64,000 nucleotides of DNA, taken from Pandoraea fibrosis. Its GTDB lineage: Bacteria; Pseudomonadota; Gammaproteobacteria; Burkholderiales; Burkholderiaceae. Location: NCBI RefSeq assembly GCF_000807775.2, contig NZ_CP047385.1, positions 3,782,001-3,846,000 on the forward strand, given 5' to 3'. The notes under the pieces are model-generated. The model did no database searches. It was not told the origin of the DNA and worked only from the letters and a program-made list of their open reading frames with translations. Position 1 is the stretch's first letter; each line of letters begins with the position of its first letter. Positions 1 to 10,508 of the stretch are shown piece by piece. A program made the position numbers and the translations under genes.

Positions 1-375
1 ACCGGCCAGATTCAGGCCGGCATAAAGGGCAATGGCAAGCAGGAAGTTCGCAACCGGCCCCGCCGCGACAATGGCAAAGCGCTTGTAGACCGATTGATGG
101 TTAAACGCCCGCGTGCGATCTTCGGGGGCCACGATCTGCGTCTCGTCACGCTCGTCGAGCATTTTGACGTAGCCGCCCAGCGGCAACGCGCAAACGGTCC
201 ATTCGGTCCGGTCACGGCCCATCGTCCACTTGATCAATGGCAGGCCAAACCCGACCGAAAACCGCAGCACCTTCACGCCGCACAGTCGCGCAACGGTGTA
301 ATGGCCCAACTCATGGAATACCACCAGCACGCCAATGGCGACGGCAAATGCGAGCAGCGTGGTCAGCAGAGTCAT
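1..375 (-). CDS. rseP: RseP site-2 intramembrane zinc protease, C-terminal part outside the window
   Basis: The visible 125 residues are the N-terminus of the RseP/EcfE family, a membrane metalloprotease that cuts anti-sigma factors such as RseA within the membrane during envelope stress. The first segment is hydrophobic and contains the zinc-binding HELGH motif at about residues 21-25, followed by the conserved GGYVKM stretch. A second hydrophobic segment (AAGPVANFLLAIALYAG) carries the family's PxxN-like motif. The ATG at 375 lies 44 bp after the dxr stop, so rseP is the last visible gene of the rpsB-to-rseP run. The PDZ domains and the second catalytic Asp motif would lie beyond the left edge. 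Confidence 0.95.
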   Translation of the reverse strand, partial: MTLLTTLLAFAVAIGVLVVFHELGHYTVARLCGVKVLRFSVGFGLPLIKWTMGRDRTEWTVCALPLGGYVKMLDERDETQIVAPEDRTRAFNHQSVYKRFAIVAAGPVANFLLAIALYAGLNLAG

Positions 376-419
376 GAGCGAATTCGAGCCCCGGGGACGT
401 TACGACATGGACGCGAGCG

Positions 420-1619
420 TCAGGACGACGCGGGCGCCGGCAGCTTGGCGACAATACTCGCCGCCAATTCGCGAGCACGACGATCGGCTTCGAGCACGAC
501 GTCGAGCGAGGTCGCCTCGCCCACCACGACCGCATCAAGCACTTGCTCGACGACTTGCGCGATGGCGGTGAAGCGAATGCGCTTACCCAGGAACGCCTCT
601 ACAGCGACCTCGTTTGCCGCGTTGAGCAATGCGCCAGCCGTGCCGCCGCTGCGTAGCGTGTCAAACGCCAGGCGCAGACACGGGAAACGGCGCAGATCCG
701 GCGCTTCGAAAGTCAGCTTGCCGATATCGGCGAGATTCAGCCCCGCCACCCCGGACGTCACGCGATCCGGGAATGCCAGCGCGTGAGCAATCGGCGTGCG
801 CATGTCGGGGTTCCCCAACTGCGCGAGCGTGGAGCCATCGGCATAGGTCACCATCGAATGGATCACGCTTTGCGGGTGAATCAGTACCTCGATCTTCTCC
901 GCAGGCATATTGAACAGCCAGCGGGCCTCGATGACCTCGAGCCCCTTGTTCATCATGCTCGCGGAATCCACCGAAATCTTGCGGCCCATGACCCAGTTCG
1001 GATGCGCACAAGCCTCGTCAGGCGTGACGTTCTCGAGCGAAGCCAATTCGCGCTCGCGGAACGGGCCGCCGGAGGCCGTCAACACCAGCTTTTCCACGCC
1101 ACGTGTCGAAATCCGGTTCTCCCCAGCCACTTGCGGCAGGCATTGGAAGATGGCGTTGTGCTCGCTGTCGAGCGGCAACAACGTCGCCCCTGCCCGCTCG
1201 GCGGTTGCCATGAACAGTGCACCGGAAAGCACCAGCGACTCTTTGTTCGCCAGCAAGATGCGCTTACCGGCACGAGCGGCAGCGAGCGTCGACTGAAGGC
1301 CTGCGGCGCCGACAATGGCCGCCACAACCATAGTGACTTCGGACGCTTGCGCGATCTCGACCAGCGCCTGCGGACCATAGGTCACTTCGATCTTCAGGCC
1401 GGCATCGGCCAGACGCGCCGCAAGCGAACGAGCGCCGTCCGCATCGGCCACCACGGCCACCTTCGGGCGATGCGCGACGCATTGCTCGAACAGGCGATCC
1501 AGATTGCGGTGCGCCGAGAGCGCATAGACGGAGAAGCGGTCGGGATGACGCCCCACCACATCGAGCGTGCTAACGCCGATGGAGCCGGTAGAGCCAAGAA
1601 TAGAGAGATGTTGCGACAT
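420..1619 (-). CDS. dxr: 1-deoxy-D-xylulose 5-phosphate reductoisomerase
   Basis: This cytosolic enzyme converts 1-deoxyxylulose 5-phosphate to 2-C-methyl-D-erythritol 4-phosphate with NADPH, the committed step of the MEP isoprenoid pathway. The 399-residue product has the usual length. It shows the NADPH-binding GSTGSIG near residue 9, LANKESLV, the metal-binding DSEHNAIFQ and the substrate-binding [11 protein letters not shown] chose the ATG at 1619 because [15 protein letters not shown] is the typical N-terminus; the frame stays open further upstream, but only inside cdsA. The gene starts 2 bp after the cdsA stop. Its product feeds the undecaprenyl synthesis encoded two genes upstream. Confidence 0.97.
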   Translation of the reverse strand: MSQHLSILGSTGSIGVSTLDVVGRHPDRFSVYALSAHRNLDRLFEQCVAHRPKVAVVADADGARSLAARLADAGLKIEVTYGPQALVEIAQASEVTMVVAAIVGAAGLQSTLAAARAGKRILLANKESLVLSGALFMATAERAGATLLPLDSEHNAIFQCLPQVAGENRISTRGVEKLVLTASGGPFRERELASLENVTPDEACAHPNWVMGRKISVDSASMMNKGLEVIEARWLFNMPAEKIEVLIHPQSVIHSMVTYADGSTLAQLGNPDMRTPIAHALAFPDRVTSGVAGLNLADIGKLTFEAPDLRRFPCLRLAFDTLRSGGTAGALLNAANEVAVEAFLGKRIRFTAIAQVVEQVLDAVVVGEATSLDVVLEADRRARELAASIVAKLPAPASS

Positions 1620-1621
1620 GA

Positions 1622-2431
1622 TCAGACGAAGAGCATAGCCAGCGGGAGCACAGGGAGCAACGCGTCGATTCTGTCGAGCACGCCCCCATGGCCGGGCAAC
1701 AGCGCGCTGGAGTCTTTCACGCCGGCCTGCCGCTTGAGTTGAGATTCGAACAGATCGCCCACGACCGAAAAAGCTACCAGCACCGTCAGCGCCAGTGCGC
1801 CGAGTGCCAGGCCGAGCGTGCCAGCGAGGTGGGAAACGATGGTCGGCGCCTGCAAGCCGCTCGCCAGAACTGCCGCTGCGACCAAGAGCACCAGCACCCA
1901 TCCGCCGATGGCGCCTTCCCAGGACTTTCCAGGACTGATCGAGGGCGCGAGCTTGCGACGACCCAATGCACGACCGGCAAAATAGGCGCCGGTATCCGCG
2001 AGCCATACGATGACGAGCACCGACAGCAGGAATGCCACACCTCGCTCACGCGCCAGACACAGCGCCTGCCATGCCGCAATCAGCAACACGGGACCGGCGA
2101 CGAGCAGCAAGCCGCGCCACGCCCCCTGGGTTGCAGGCTTGCGCGCCAGCGTATAGGGTCCGGCCAACAGCCAGAACACGGCGGCGGGCTTGAGCCAGAT
2201 CGATGAAAGGGTCCAGCCGCCTGCCCAGGTGAGGCCCACGCCGAGTAACGCAAGTGCGCCGTAGAAGATGGCGCCCGTGCCGTTCAGGCCGACGAGCCGC
2301 CCCCACTCCCAGCCGGCGGCGGCCACGATCACGGCGGCAAGCAACGCGAACTGCGCCGGCGTACCGACGAAGATCACAGGCAAGAGAATGGCAAGAAGTA
2401 CGACAGCGGTAATGACGCGTGTCTTGAGCAT
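1622..2431 (-). CDS. cdsA: Phosphatidate cytidylyltransferase (CDP-diglyceride synthase)
   Basis: CdsA is a polytopic inner-membrane enzyme that makes CDP-diacylglycerol from phosphatidic acid and CTP, the precursor of all major phospholipids. The 269-residue product is almost entirely hydrophobic helices. It ends with the family signature, seen here as SQLKR, KDSS, PGHGG and DRID in order near the C-terminus. The start codon overlaps the uppS stop by one base (TGATG), which suggests translational coupling within the operon. Confidence 0.96.
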   Translation of the reverse strand: MLKTRVITAVVLLAILLPVIFVGTPAQFALLAAVIVAAAGWEWGRLVGLNGTGAIFYGALALLGVGLTWAGGWTLSSIWLKPAAVFWLLAGPYTLARKPATQGAWRGLLLVAGPVLLIAAWQALCLARERGVAFLLSVLVIVWLADTGAYFAGRALGRRKLAPSISPGKSWEGAIGGWVLVLLVAAAVLASGLQAPTIVSHLAGTLGLALGALALTVLVAFSVVGDLFESQLKRQAGVKDSSALLPGHGGVLDRIDALLPVLPLAMLFV

Positions 2432-3213
2432 CAGGCGGATTGTCCCGAGGGGTTCTGAACTTGCGCACTGGTACGGCCGAAACGGCGTTCGCGCTGTTGA
2501 AACTCGGCGACAGCCCGTTTGAGCGTATTGGCGTTGAAGTCCGGCCAGAATTCTTCGGTGAAATACAGTTCAGTGTACGCCAGTTGCCAGAGCAGAAAAT
2601 TACTGACGCGCTGGTCACCACCGGTGCGGATGAAAAGATCCGGCTCCGGCGCGTACGCCATGCTCAGATAAGGCGCGAGGTCGTCCTCAGTGAACGAGGC
2701 CTCGAGCGCCGCTGCCCCACCCTGCGCAAGACGCGCGGCCGCAAGCTTCTGCGCCGCTTGCAGAATGTCCCAACGTCCGCCGTAGTTCGCGGCGATCGTC
2801 AGTGTGAGGCCCTTGTTGTCTCGCGTCCGTTCTTCCGCACGCTTGACCAGTTCCTGAATGCGCGGCTCGAACGCTTCAAGCGCACCGATGACACGCAGAC
2901 GGATTCCATTACTGTGCAGTTTTCCCACCTCACGTTCGAGCGCGAGAATGAAAAGCTGCATCAGCGTCGAGACCTCGTCCTGCGGACGACGCCAGTTCTC
3001 GGAACTGAACGCGAACAGCGTCAGGTACTCGACACCGAGTTCGGCACATGCCGTTACCGCTTCACGCACGGCATCGACGCCGCGCTTGTGTCCCGCTACG
3101 CGAGGCAATTTACGACTGGTAGCCCAACGCCCGTTGCCATCCATAACGATGGCAACGTGGCGCGGAATGCTCACTGTTTCGGGAACGGAGAGCGAAGAGC
3201 TGAGAAAACCCAT
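2431..3213 (-). CDS. uppS: Undecaprenyl diphosphate synthase
   Basis: This cis-prenyltransferase elongates farnesyl diphosphate with isopentenyl diphosphate to the C55 carrier used for peptidoglycan and other wall polymers. The 260-residue protein has the catalytic MDGNGRWA motif near residue 24, the FAFSSENW segment, and the C-terminal [19 protein letters not shown] motif. It lies between frr (64 bp upstream) and cdsA (1-base overlap), the standard betaproteobacterial order. Together with dxr it links isoprenoid and lipid-carrier synthesis in one operon. Confidence 0.97.
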   Translation of the reverse strand: MGFLSSSLSVPETVSIPRHVAIVMDGNGRWATSRKLPRVAGHKRGVDAVREAVTACAELGVEYLTLFAFSSENWRRPQDEVSTLMQLFILALEREVGKLHSNGIRLRVIGALEAFEPRIQELVKRAEERTRDNKGLTLTIAANYGGRWDILQAAQKLAAARLAQGGAAALEASFTEDDLAPYLSMAYAPEPDLFIRTGGDQRVSNFLLWQLAYTELYFTEEFWPDFNANTLKRAVAEFQQRERRFGRTSAQVQNPSGQSA

Positions 3214-3277
3214 TGAGATACGGCGCGGGAGTCGAGCGCGAAAGTCGGCGGAGATCTTACGGTGAGTGCCGGGGCAC

Positions 3278-3838
3278 TCAGACCGTCATGATCTCTGCGT
3301 CCTTTTGCTTGACCAACTCGTCGATCTCGGCGACAAACTTGTCGGTCAGCTTCTGGACTTCGTCGCTGCCACGGCGCTCGTCGTCTTCCGAGGCTTCCTT
3401 GTCCTTGACCAGCTTCTTGAGTTGCTCGTTGGCATCGCGACGCAGGTTGCGCACGGCGACCTTGGCGGCTTCGCCTTCCGACTTGACCAGCTTGGTCAGT
3501 TCGCGACGGCGCTCTTCGGTCAGCATGGGCATCGGCACGCGAATCAGATCGCCTTGCGTGGCCGGGTTCAGACCCAGATCCGATTCACGGATGGCTTTTT
3601 CGACCACCGGAACCATCTTCTTTTCCCACGGCTGCACGCCGATCGTGCGACTGTCCACGAGGTTCACGTTAGCGACCTGGGAGATGGGCACCATCGAGCC
3701 GTAATAGTCCACCTGCACGTGATCGAGCAGGCCGGCATGCGCGCGACCGGTACGAATCTTCGCCAGGTTGTTCTTGAACGACTCGATCGAGCTTTTCATC
3801 TTTTGCTCGACATTCTTCTTGATGTCAGCAACGCTCAT
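3278..3838 (-). CDS. frr: Ribosome recycling factor
   Basis: RRF, together with EF-G, splits post-termination ribosomes. The 186-residue product has the typical length and the helical start [14 protein letters not shown] with the conserved KIRTGRAH. Other family blocks are VQPWEKKMV and the C-terminal helical region ending in [12 protein letters not shown]. The ATG at 3838 is preceded by a GGAGG ribosome-binding site about 7 bases upstream. A longer reading from 4030 would only add sequence from the pyrH 3' end and the intergenic region. Confidence 0.97.
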   Translation of the reverse strand: MSVADIKKNVEQKMKSSIESFKNNLAKIRTGRAHAGLLDHVQVDYYGSMVPISQVANVNLVDSRTIGVQPWEKKMVPVVEKAIRESDLGLNPATQGDLIRVPMPMLTEERRRELTKLVKSEGEAAKVAVRNLRRDANEQLKKLVKDKEASEDDERRGSDEVQKLTDKFVAEIDELVKQKDAEIMTV

Positions 3839-3924
3839 GACAACCTCCAAACCTTGAATTGTTACGCAAAACGTAAATGATACGGCGTCGGTGCGCCATT
3901 GCACACCGACGCCGCAATTTGAAC

Positions 3925-4638
3925 TCAAACGTGGACGAGCGTTCCCTCGTCTTCGCCGAGGATAACGTGCTTGAGCGCGCCCGGCTTCACAATCGAGAAA
4001 ACGCGCACCGGCATCTTCTGATCGCGGCACAGCGCGAAAGCGGTCGCGTCCATGACCTGCAGGTTCTTCGAAATGGCTTCGTCGAAGCTGATGGTCGAAT
4101 ACTTGACTGCGTCGGGGTCCTTCTTGGGGTCAGCCGAGTACACGCCGTCGACCTTGGTCGCCTTGAGCACCACTTCGGCGCCGACTTCCGAGCCACGCAG
4201 CGCTGCGGCCGTGTCGGTCGTGAAGAACGGGTTACCCGTGCCGGCGGCAAAAATCACGACTTTACCCTCTTCGAGCTGACGGATCGCGCGCGGACGAATG
4301 TACGGCTCAACGACCTGGTCCATGCGCAGCGCAGACTGCACGCGCGCCTCGATACCGGCGTGGCGCATCGCATCTTGCAGCGCCAGGGCATTCATCATGG
4401 TGGCCAGCATGCCCATATAGTCGGCCGTCGCACGGTCCATACCGGCGGCACCGCCAGCCACACCCCGGAAAATATTGCCACCGCCGATCACGACGGCCAA
4501 TTGCGTGCCAAGGCGAACGACTTCGGCAATGTCGCCAACCATGCGCTCAATCGTCGCACGATTGATGCCGAATGCATCGTCACCCATGAGGGCTTCACCA
4601 GAGAGCTTGAGAAGTACGCGTTTGTAAGGAGTAGACAT
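3925..4638 (-). CDS. pyrH: Uridylate kinase (UMP kinase)
   Basis: PyrH phosphorylates UMP to UDP in pyrimidine nucleotide synthesis and belongs to the amino-acid-kinase fold rather than the NMP-kinase fold. The 237-residue product shows KLSGEAL near the N-terminus, GGGNIFRG in the phosphate-binding loop and [14 protein letters not shown] towards the C-terminal half. The ATG at 4638 gives the family-typical [17 protein letters not shown] and has an AAGGA ribosome-binding site. Its position between tsf and frr is conserved. Confidence 0.97.
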   Translation of the reverse strand: MSTPYKRVLLKLSGEALMGDDAFGINRATIERMVGDIAEVVRLGTQLAVVIGGGNIFRGVAGGAAGMDRATADYMGMLATMMNALALQDAMRHAGIEARVQSALRMDQVVEPYIRPRAIRQLEEGKVVIFAAGTGNPFFTTDTAAALRGSEVGAEVVLKATKVDGVYSADPKKDPDAVKYSTISFDEAISKNLQVMDATAFALCRDQKMPVRVFSIVKPGALKHVILGEDEGTLVHV

Positions 4639-4736
4639 GGCGGTCCTTAAGAAGTCTGGTCGGGCACTGTTGGGGTATTCTGGATGAAACAACGGGGACG
4701 GCACCGCCGCCCCCGGTTACTGCGATACTGCGCGAA

Positions 4737-5618
4737 TTACGACTGCTTGGCAGCGGCCACTTGCGCAGCCACTTCAGCAGCGAAGTCGTCCTGCTTCTTC
4801 TCGATGCCTTCGCCAACCACGAACATCGTGAAGCCCTTGACCGACGTGTTGTTGGCCTTGAGCATCTGCTCGACGGTCGACTTGTCGTCCTTCACGTAAG
4901 CCTGGTTGAACAGCGAGACTTCCTTCAGGAACTTCTGCACGCTGCCTTCCACCATCTTCGCGACGATCTCTGCCGGCTTGCCCGATTCCGCAGCCTTCTC
5001 GGCAGCGACCTTGCGTTCCTTCTCGATCAGTTCCGGCGAGACCTGCTCACCCGACACGGCCACCGGCTTCATGGCGGCGATGTGCATGGCGACGTTCTTG
5101 CCCACTTCGGCGTCGGCACCTTCGTACTCGACAACCACGCCGATGCGCGTGCCGTGCAGGTAAGCAGCCAGCTTGCCCGACGTCTCGTAACGCTGGAAGC
5201 GGCGGATCGTCATGTTTTCACCGATCTTGCCGATCAGGTCGGCACGCACCTGGTCAACGGTCTTGCCTTCGAGCGGCAGTGCCGACAGGGCAGCCACGTC
5301 GGCCGGGTTGTTCTCGGCGACCAGCTTGGCCACGTCGTTGGCGAACTTGAGGAAGTCGTCGTTCTTCGAAACGAAGTCGGTTTCGCAGTTGATTTCGACC
5401 ACGGCACCCTTGCCGCCGTCGATGTAAGCAGCGATCACGCCTTCGGCCGTGATACGGCTGGCGGCCTTGCTGGCCTTGCTACCCAGCTTGACACGCAGGA
5501 TTTCTTCAGCACGGACCATGTCGCCGTCGGCTTCGGTCAGCGCCTTCTTGCATTCCATCATCGGCGCATCGGTCTTGGCGCGCAGTTCGCCCACCATTGC
5601 TGCAGTAATTGCCGGCAT
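4737..5618 (-). CDS. tsf: Elongation factor Ts
   Basis: EF-Ts is the guanine-nucleotide exchange factor of EF-Tu. The 293-residue product begins [13 protein letters not shown] and contains the signature [18 protein letters not shown], followed by the exchange core with [10 protein letters not shown]. The ATG at 5618 follows an AGGAG site 6 bases upstream. A hairpin with a T-run separates it from rpsB, so it is likely expressed by partial read-through from the rpsB promoter. Confidence 0.97.
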   Translation of the reverse strand: MPAITAAMVGELRAKTDAPMMECKKALTEADGDMVRAEEILRVKLGSKASKAASRITAEGVIAAYIDGGKGAVVEINCETDFVSKNDDFLKFANDVAKLVAENNPADVAALSALPLEGKTVDQVRADLIGKIGENMTIRRFQRYETSGKLAAYLHGTRIGVVVEYEGADAEVGKNVAMHIAAMKPVAVSGEQVSPELIEKERKVAAEKAAESGKPAEIVAKMVEGSVQKFLKEVSLFNQAYVKDDKSTVEQMLKANNTSVKGFTMFVVGEGIEKKQDDFAAEVAAQVAAAKQS

Positions 5619-5721
5619 ATCGTTACTCCTGTATATCGAATCAGTCGGGAGAGGATGGCGCCCGAACGGCCGCACTGCCCGCCCTCGGCGCCCCGCGCAC
5701 CCGACGCGGGGAAATCGGACT

Positions 5722-5753
5722 AAAAAAAAGGGGCGCCACAAGCAGCCCCTTTT
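5722..5753 (-). terminator. Hairpin terminator/attenuator between rpsB and tsf
   Basis: On the minus strand the arms AAAAGGGGC and GCCCCTTTT flank a 10-base loop and are followed by a run of eight T. This is a textbook intrinsic terminator placed after rpsB and before tsf. Because tsf has no clear promoter of its own in the short remaining gap, the hairpin probably attenuates rather than ends transcription. Confidence 0.8.
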
Positions 5754-5772
5754 GTTACGCAGCGGTGGCCGC

Positions 5773-6522
5773 TTACGCCTCTTCGTTCACTTCGACGAAC
5801 TCGTCGCCGTCGCCGCGCACGGCTTCGACAACTTCCTTGACGGCGTTTGCACGGCCTTCGAGGATCGCGTCGGCAACGCCTTGCACGTACAGCTCAACGG
5901 CCTTGCTCGAATCGTCGTTACCCGGGATGACGTAGTCAACACCTTCCGGCGAGTGGTTCGTATCGACCACGGCGATCACCGGAATACCGAGCTTGTTGGC
6001 TTCGGTGATGGCGATCTTGTGGTAGCCGACGTCGACCACGAAAATGGCGTCGGGCATGCCGCCCATTTCCTTCACGCCGCCGATCGACTTCTGCAGCTTG
6101 GCCATTTCGCGATCGAACAGCAGCGCTTCCTTCTTGCTCATGCGCTCTTGCTCGCCGGCTTCCAGAGCCTGCTCCATGTCCTTGAGCTTCTTGATCGACG
6201 ACTTCAGGGTCTTGAAGTTCGTCAGCATGCCGCCCAGCCAACGGTTGTTGACAAAAGGCATACCGGCGCGGCCCGCGGCTTCCGCCACGATTTCACGCGC
6301 TTGACGCTTCGTGCCCACGAACAGGATCGTGCCGCGGTTTGCTGCCAGTTGACGCACATACTTCAGTGCATCCTGGTACATCGGCAACGTCTTTTCGAGG
6401 TTGATGATGTGAATCTTGTTGCGATGGCCGAAGATATAGGGGGCCATCTTGGGGTTCCAGAAACGGGTTTGGTGACCAAAGTGGACGCCCGCTTCCAGCA
6501 TCTGACGCATCGTGACAGACAT
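5773..6522 (-). CDS. rpsB: 30S ribosomal protein S2
   Basis: S2 is a late-assembling small-subunit protein that binds S1. The 249-residue product shows [22 protein letters not shown] at the start, FVGTKRQA and [12 protein letters not shown], and ends in an acidic tail. It is the first gene of the long minus-strand operon. A strong promoter and a leader of about 280 bases lie upstream, and a terminator-like hairpin lies just downstream, an arrangement that allows uneven S2 and EF-Ts expression. Confidence 0.98.
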   Translation of the reverse strand: MSVTMRQMLEAGVHFGHQTRFWNPKMAPYIFGHRNKIHIINLEKTLPMYQDALKYVRQLAANRGTILFVGTKRQAREIVAEAAGRAGMPFVNNRWLGGMLTNFKTLKSSIKKLKDMEQALEAGEQERMSKKEALLFDREMAKLQKSIGGVKEMGGMPDAIFVVDVGYHKIAITEANKLGIPVIAVVDTNHSPEGVDYVIPGNDDSSKAVELYVQGVADAILEGRANAVKEVVEAVRGDGDEFVEVNEEA

Positions 6523-6754
6523 GTGATTCTCCGTGAGGGTTAGGTCTTAGACCGGCTGCCGTACCCGTTTCGTCAGACTGCCATACAGCTTTGCATGACC
6601 CGTCTGCGAAGATCGGGCACCCTGGGTGCGCCGGCCCGCGATTTCAAAATTTCCAAGCCGATGACGACGATGCCATTCGGCAACTCGCCGGGCGCAGCAC
6701 CATCTGGCACCACATTGGGGCGAAAACACCCACAAAACCCGGCGAAGACCGTTG

Positions 6755-6780
6755 AAAGCCAAGGGAAAACCCTTGGCTTT
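6755..6780 (-). other. Perfect 11-bp inverted repeat in the rpsB leader
   Basis: The arms AAAGCCAAGGG and CCCTTGGCTTT are exact complements around a four-base loop. On the minus strand the structure would sit about 25 to 50 bases into the rpsB transcript. It is not followed by a T-run on the minus strand, so it is more likely a leader structure than a terminator. Ribosomal protein S2 leaders are known autoregulatory sites in other bacteria; a similar role here is inference. Confidence 0.55.
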
Positions 6781-6810
6781 ATTAGCAACTCGTCCTCGAC
6801 TTAGCCCGAG

Positions 6811-6840
6811 ATTATAGCATCGCACCACGCCATCACTCAA
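6811..6840 (-). promoter_or_regulatory. Predicted sigma-70 promoter of rpsB
   Basis: Reading the minus strand, TTGAGT (6840-6835) and a perfect TATAAT (6816-6811) are separated by 18 bases. The predicted start near 6804 gives a leader of about 280 bases before the rpsB ATG at 6522. Confidence 0.7.
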
Positions 6841-7040
6841 GCGACGCGTGAACTTGTGATGACAAGCGGGAAATGCCCGGTTTGCGCGGCGCTCCGCCCA
6901 ATTTGCTCCGCCATCCGGCATCCCGCCCGGCGCATCGGAAATTCATGGTCGGAACCCTCCGAAATCCACGCCAGACGGGGCGAAAACCGGCCATTGATGC
7001 GATAATGCGGCACTGTTTACGCAATTTGTCCGATTCATCA

Positions 7041-7868
7041 ATGGCCATCACCCTCAAGAATGCCCACGACATTGAAATGATGCGCGTCGCCTGCCGACTG
7101 GCCAGCGAAGTGCTCGATTTCATCACGCCCTACGTGCGCGCCGGCGTCACCACCGGGGAACTCGACCGCCTTTGCCACGAGTTCATGGTCAAGGAACAGG
7201 GCACCGTACCGGCGCCGCTGAACTATCAGCCGCCGGGCTACCCGCCCTACCCCAAGGCGACCTGCATCTCCGTGAACGACGTGATCTGCCACGGCATTCC
7301 CGGCGACAAGGTGCTCAAGAACGGCGACGCGCTCAATATCGACATTACCGTCATCAAGGACGGTTACTTTGGCGACACCAGCCGGATGTTCATCGTCGGC
7401 GACGGCACCATCCTTGCCAAGCGTCTGGCACAGGTCACGTACGAGTGCATGTGGCTCGGCATTAACCAGGTGCGCCCGGGCGCCCATCTCGGCGATATCG
7501 GCCAGGCCATTCAGACGCACGCCGAAGCCCAGGGCTACAGCGTGGTGCGCGAGTATTGCGGCCACGGTATCGGACAGGTGTTCCACGAAGATCCGCAAAT
7601 CCTGCACTACGGTCGACAAGGCACCGGGCTCGTGCTGCAAGCCGGTATGATTTTCACCATCGAGCCGATGATCAACGCAGGCAAGCGCGAGATTCGGACA
7701 ATGCCCGACCAGTGGACGGTCAAGACACGCGATCGCAGCCTGTCGGCGCAATGGGAGCACACCGTGCTGGTGACGGAGACGGGTCACGAAGTGCTCACGC
7801 ACTCGGCCCTGACACCGCCGCCGCCGCCCGGTTCGTCGTACGTGACATCGTTCGCGACAGCAGCCTGA
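7041..7868 (+). CDS. map: Type I methionine aminopeptidase
   Basis: MetAP removes the initiator methionine from nascent proteins using a dinuclear metal site. The 275-residue product contains the metal ligands in DALNIDITVIKDGYFGDTS, the GHGIG histidine block, FTIEPM and the C-terminal QWEHTVLVTETG. I chose the ATG at 7041 (MAITLKNAHDIEMMR) by family alignment. No strong ribosome-binding site precedes it, while upstream in-frame starts would add an unrelated Arg-rich stretch. The C-terminus has a proline run after the conserved core. It lies head-to-head with rpsB, an arrangement common in bacteria. Confidence 0.96.
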   Translation: MAITLKNAHDIEMMRVACRLASEVLDFITPYVRAGVTTGELDRLCHEFMVKEQGTVPAPLNYQPPGYPPYPKATCISVNDVICHGIPGDKVLKNGDALNIDITVIKDGYFGDTSRMFIVGDGTILAKRLAQVTYECMWLGINQVRPGAHLGDIGQAIQTHAEAQGYSVVREYCGHGIGQVFHEDPQILHYGRQGTGLVLQAGMIFTIEPMINAGKREIRTMPDQWTVKTRDRSLSAQWEHTVLVTETGHEVLTHSALTPPPPPGSSYVTSFATAA

Positions 7869-7943
7869 GCATTTATCGTCCGGTCGCCGGAAGATTCGGC
7901 GGCCACCCGGCCTGACCGTTATTTATCCACCCAGGAAGCCGTC

Positions 7944-10508
7944 ATGCACGCGCGCGCGCACGCCCCTTCTCCGCTACGTCAGGCCCTCAAGGAACGCAAG
8001 GCCGAACTTGTCGAACGCTTTTCTGCACACGGCAAGGTCGACACGCTGCTGCATGGCTTGAGCCAGGCCGTCGATCAGGCCATGCGCGACGCCTGGGCCG
8101 AATGTCACATGCCTGACGATTTCGCCCTTGTTGCGGTCGGTGGCTACGGACGCGGCGAGCTGTATCCCCACTCGGACGTCGACATTCTGTTGCTGCATCG
8201 GCATGCCGATGGCCCAGCGCTCACGTCGCATGTGGAGCCGTTCATCGGTTTTCTTTGGGACATCGGGCTCGAAATCGGGTCATCGGTGCGCACGGTCGAT
8301 GAATGCATCATCGAAGCGCACGCCGACGTCACGGTGCAAACCAGCCTGCTCGAAGCACGGCTTCTGACGGGAAATCGCGCCCTCTTCGACGAATTCGAGC
8401 AACGCTTTTCGGCAGACCTCGATCCGCGCGCGTTTTTCCGCAGCAAACAACTGGAAATTCGCCAACGTCACGCGAAGTATCAGGACACCCCGTATAGCCT
8501 CGAGCCCAACTGCAAGGAAAGCCCCGGGGGACTGCGCGATCTGCAGGTCATTCTCTGGATGACGAAGGCCGCGGGGCTGGGCAATAGCTGGTCGGAACTG
8601 TTCGCGCGGGACTTGCTGACGGATCGCGAACTCAAGGAACTGCGCCGTAACGAACAATTCCTGAAAGGGCTACGGGCACGGCTTCATTTGCTCGCACGGC
8701 GCCGCCAGGACGTGCTGGTGTTCGACATGCAAACGGCGCTCGCGCAGAGCCTCGGCTTCGACGCCACCACGACGAAGCGCGCCAGTGAGCAGTTAATGCG
8801 CCGCTACTACTGGGCCGCGAAGGCCGTCTCGCAACTCAATACTGTCTTGCTGCTCAACGTCGAGGCTCGCCTGTTCCCGCAAACCAGTGGCGTCACGCGC
8901 GTGATCAACGAGCGCTTCGTCGAAAAGCAGGGGATGATCGAGATCGTGGATGACGAGTTGTATCAGCGTCATCCGAACGCGATTCTCGAGACCTTCCTGT
9001 TGTACGAACAGGTGGTGGGCGTGAAAGGTCTGTCGGCGCGCACGTTACGCGCGCTGTACAATGCGCGCGAACTGATGAATGCGCAGTGGCGCGCCGACCC
9101 CGAGAATCGCCGTACATTTCTCGCGATTCTTCAGCAACCGCAGGGCATCACCCACGCCTTGCGCCTGATGAATCAGACGAGCGTGCTTGGCCGGTATCTG
9201 ATCAACTTCCGCCGCGTGGTCGGACAGATGCAACACGATCTGTACCACGTGTACACGGTCGATCAGCACATCCTGATGGTTGTGCGCAACATCCGCCGGT
9301 TTGCCGTGGCGGAACACACGCACGAATATCCGTTCTGCAGTCAGTTGATCGCAAACTTCGACAGACCCTGGGTGCTGACGATCGCCGCCCTTTTCCACGA
9401 CATTGCGAAGGGACGTGGCGGCGACCACTCGACGCTCGGCATGGTCGATGCGCGACGCTTCTGTACACGTCACGGTATCGATAAGGACGATACGGAACTG
9501 ATCGTCTGGCTCGTCGGCGAGCACCTCACGATGAGCACTGTCGCGCAGAAGCAGGACACGACAGATCCCGAGGTCATCCGGCGCTTTGCCGAGAAAGTGG
9601 GAAATGAACGGCGCCTGACCGCACTGTACCTGCTGACGGTCGCCGATATTCGCGGCACCAGCCCGAAGGTGTGGAACGCCTGGAAGGGCAAGCTGCTGGA
9701 AGATCTCTACCGGCTGACATTGCAGGTGCTGGGCGGAGCGAACCCGGATCCGCACTCGCAGTTGAAAACGCGCAAGGAAGAAGCGCTCGGACTGCTGCGT
9801 CTGTACACCGTGCCGGAGCGCGCGCAGGAAGCGCTCTGGAACACACTCGACGTTGCGTACTTCCTGCGCAACGATCCGGCCGACGTCGCCTGGCAGACGC
9901 GTCATTTGTGGCGGCACGTCGACAGTGCGGTGCCGATCGTCAAGGCCCGCCCCTCACCGATTGGCGAAGGGTTGCAGGTCATGGTCTATGTCCGCGATCA
10001 GGTCGATCTGTTTGCGCGCATTTGCGGCTACTTCGAGCGCAAGGGCCTGTCGATTCTCGATGCGAAGGTGCACACGACCAGCCACGGCTTCGCCCTGGAT
10101 AGCTTCCTGTTGACGGACCCCGGCCTCGACACCAGCTACCGGGACATCATCAACCTGGTAGAGAGCGAGCTGGTGTCGTTGCTCACCCGTGTAGAACCGC
10201 TGGCAGAGCCGAGCAAGGGACGGTTGCCACGACGTTCGCGCAGCTTTCCGGTCACGCCGCGCGTCGATTTGCGGCCTGACGAGCGCGGCCAGTATTACCT
10301 GCTGTCGGTGTCGGCCAACGACCGCACCGGCTTGCTTTATGCGGTTGCTCGCGTACTCGCCCGTCATGGTGTGAGCGTGCGGACCGCCCGCATCAATACC
10401 CTCGGCGAACGTGTCGAAGACACGTTCCTGCTTGATGGCAGCCGTTTGCAGGACAACCGCCTGCAAATTGCCGTTGAGACCGAATTACTAGAAGCATTGG
10501 AACCATGA
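7944..10508 (+). CDS. glnD: Bifunctional PII uridylyltransferase/uridylyl-removing enzyme
   Basis: GlnD senses glutamine and adds or removes UMP on PII proteins, controlling nitrogen assimilation. The 854-residue protein shows the four expected domains. A nucleotidyltransferase domain carries [15 protein letters not shown] at residues 66-80. The HD hydrolase domain has [12 protein letters not shown] around residue 484. Two ACT domains for glutamine binding start near 678 ([15 protein letters not shown]) and 784 ([15 protein letters not shown]). An AGGAAG site precedes the ATG. Its stop overlaps the next start by four bases (ATGA). Confidence 0.97.
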   Translation: MHARAHAPSPLRQALKERKAELVERFSAHGKVDTLLHGLSQAVDQAMRDAWAECHMPDDFALVAVGGYGRGELYPHSDVDILLLHRHADGPALTSHVEPFIGFLWDIGLEIGSSVRTVDECIIEAHADVTVQTSLLEARLLTGNRALFDEFEQRFSADLDPRAFFRSKQLEIRQRHAKYQDTPYSLEPNCKESPGGLRDLQVILWMTKAAGLGNSWSELFARDLLTDRELKELRRNEQFLKGLRARLHLLARRRQDVLVFDMQTALAQSLGFDATTTKRASEQLMRRYYWAAKAVSQLNTVLLLNVEARLFPQTSGVTRVINERFVEKQGMIEIVDDELYQRHPNAILETFLLYEQVVGVKGLSARTLRALYNARELMNAQWRADPENRRTFLAILQQPQGITHALRLMNQTSVLGRYLINFRRVVGQMQHDLYHVYTVDQHILMVVRNIRRFAVAEHTHEYPFCSQLIANFDRPWVLTIAALFHDIAKGRGGDHSTLGMVDARRFCTRHGIDKDDTELIVWLVGEHLTMSTVAQKQDTTDPEVIRRFAEKVGNERRLTALYLLTVADIRGTSPKVWNAWKGKLLEDLYRLTLQVLGGANPDPHSQLKTRKEEALGLLRLYTVPERAQEALWNTLDVAYFLRNDPADVAWQTRHLWRHVDSAVPIVKARPSPIGEGLQVMVYVRDQVDLFARICGYFERKGLSILDAKVHTTSHGFALDSFLLTDPGLDTSYRDIINLVESELVSLLTRVEPLAEPSKGRLPRRSRSFPVTPRVDLRPDERGQYYLLSVSANDRTGLLYAVARVLARHGVSVRTARINTLGERVEDTFLLDGSRLQDNRLQIAVETELLEALEP

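Larger units (their letters stand above)
6523..7040. promoter_or_regulatory. Divergent rpsB/map intergenic region with rpsB leader
   Basis: These 518 bases contain no convincing gene. The left part is the transcribed leader of rpsB (minus strand), the middle holds the rpsB promoter, and the right part leads into map on the plus strand. For map, TGCGATAAT at 6998-7006 looks like an extended -10 box, which would give a leader of only about 25 bases. The map start lacks a clear Shine-Dalgarno sequence. Short open frames in the region have no family features. Confidence 0.6.

Noticed and set aside
6547..6921. Open frames in the rpsB leader region.
   Set aside because: They cross the predicted promoter and hairpin and have no conserved sequence.
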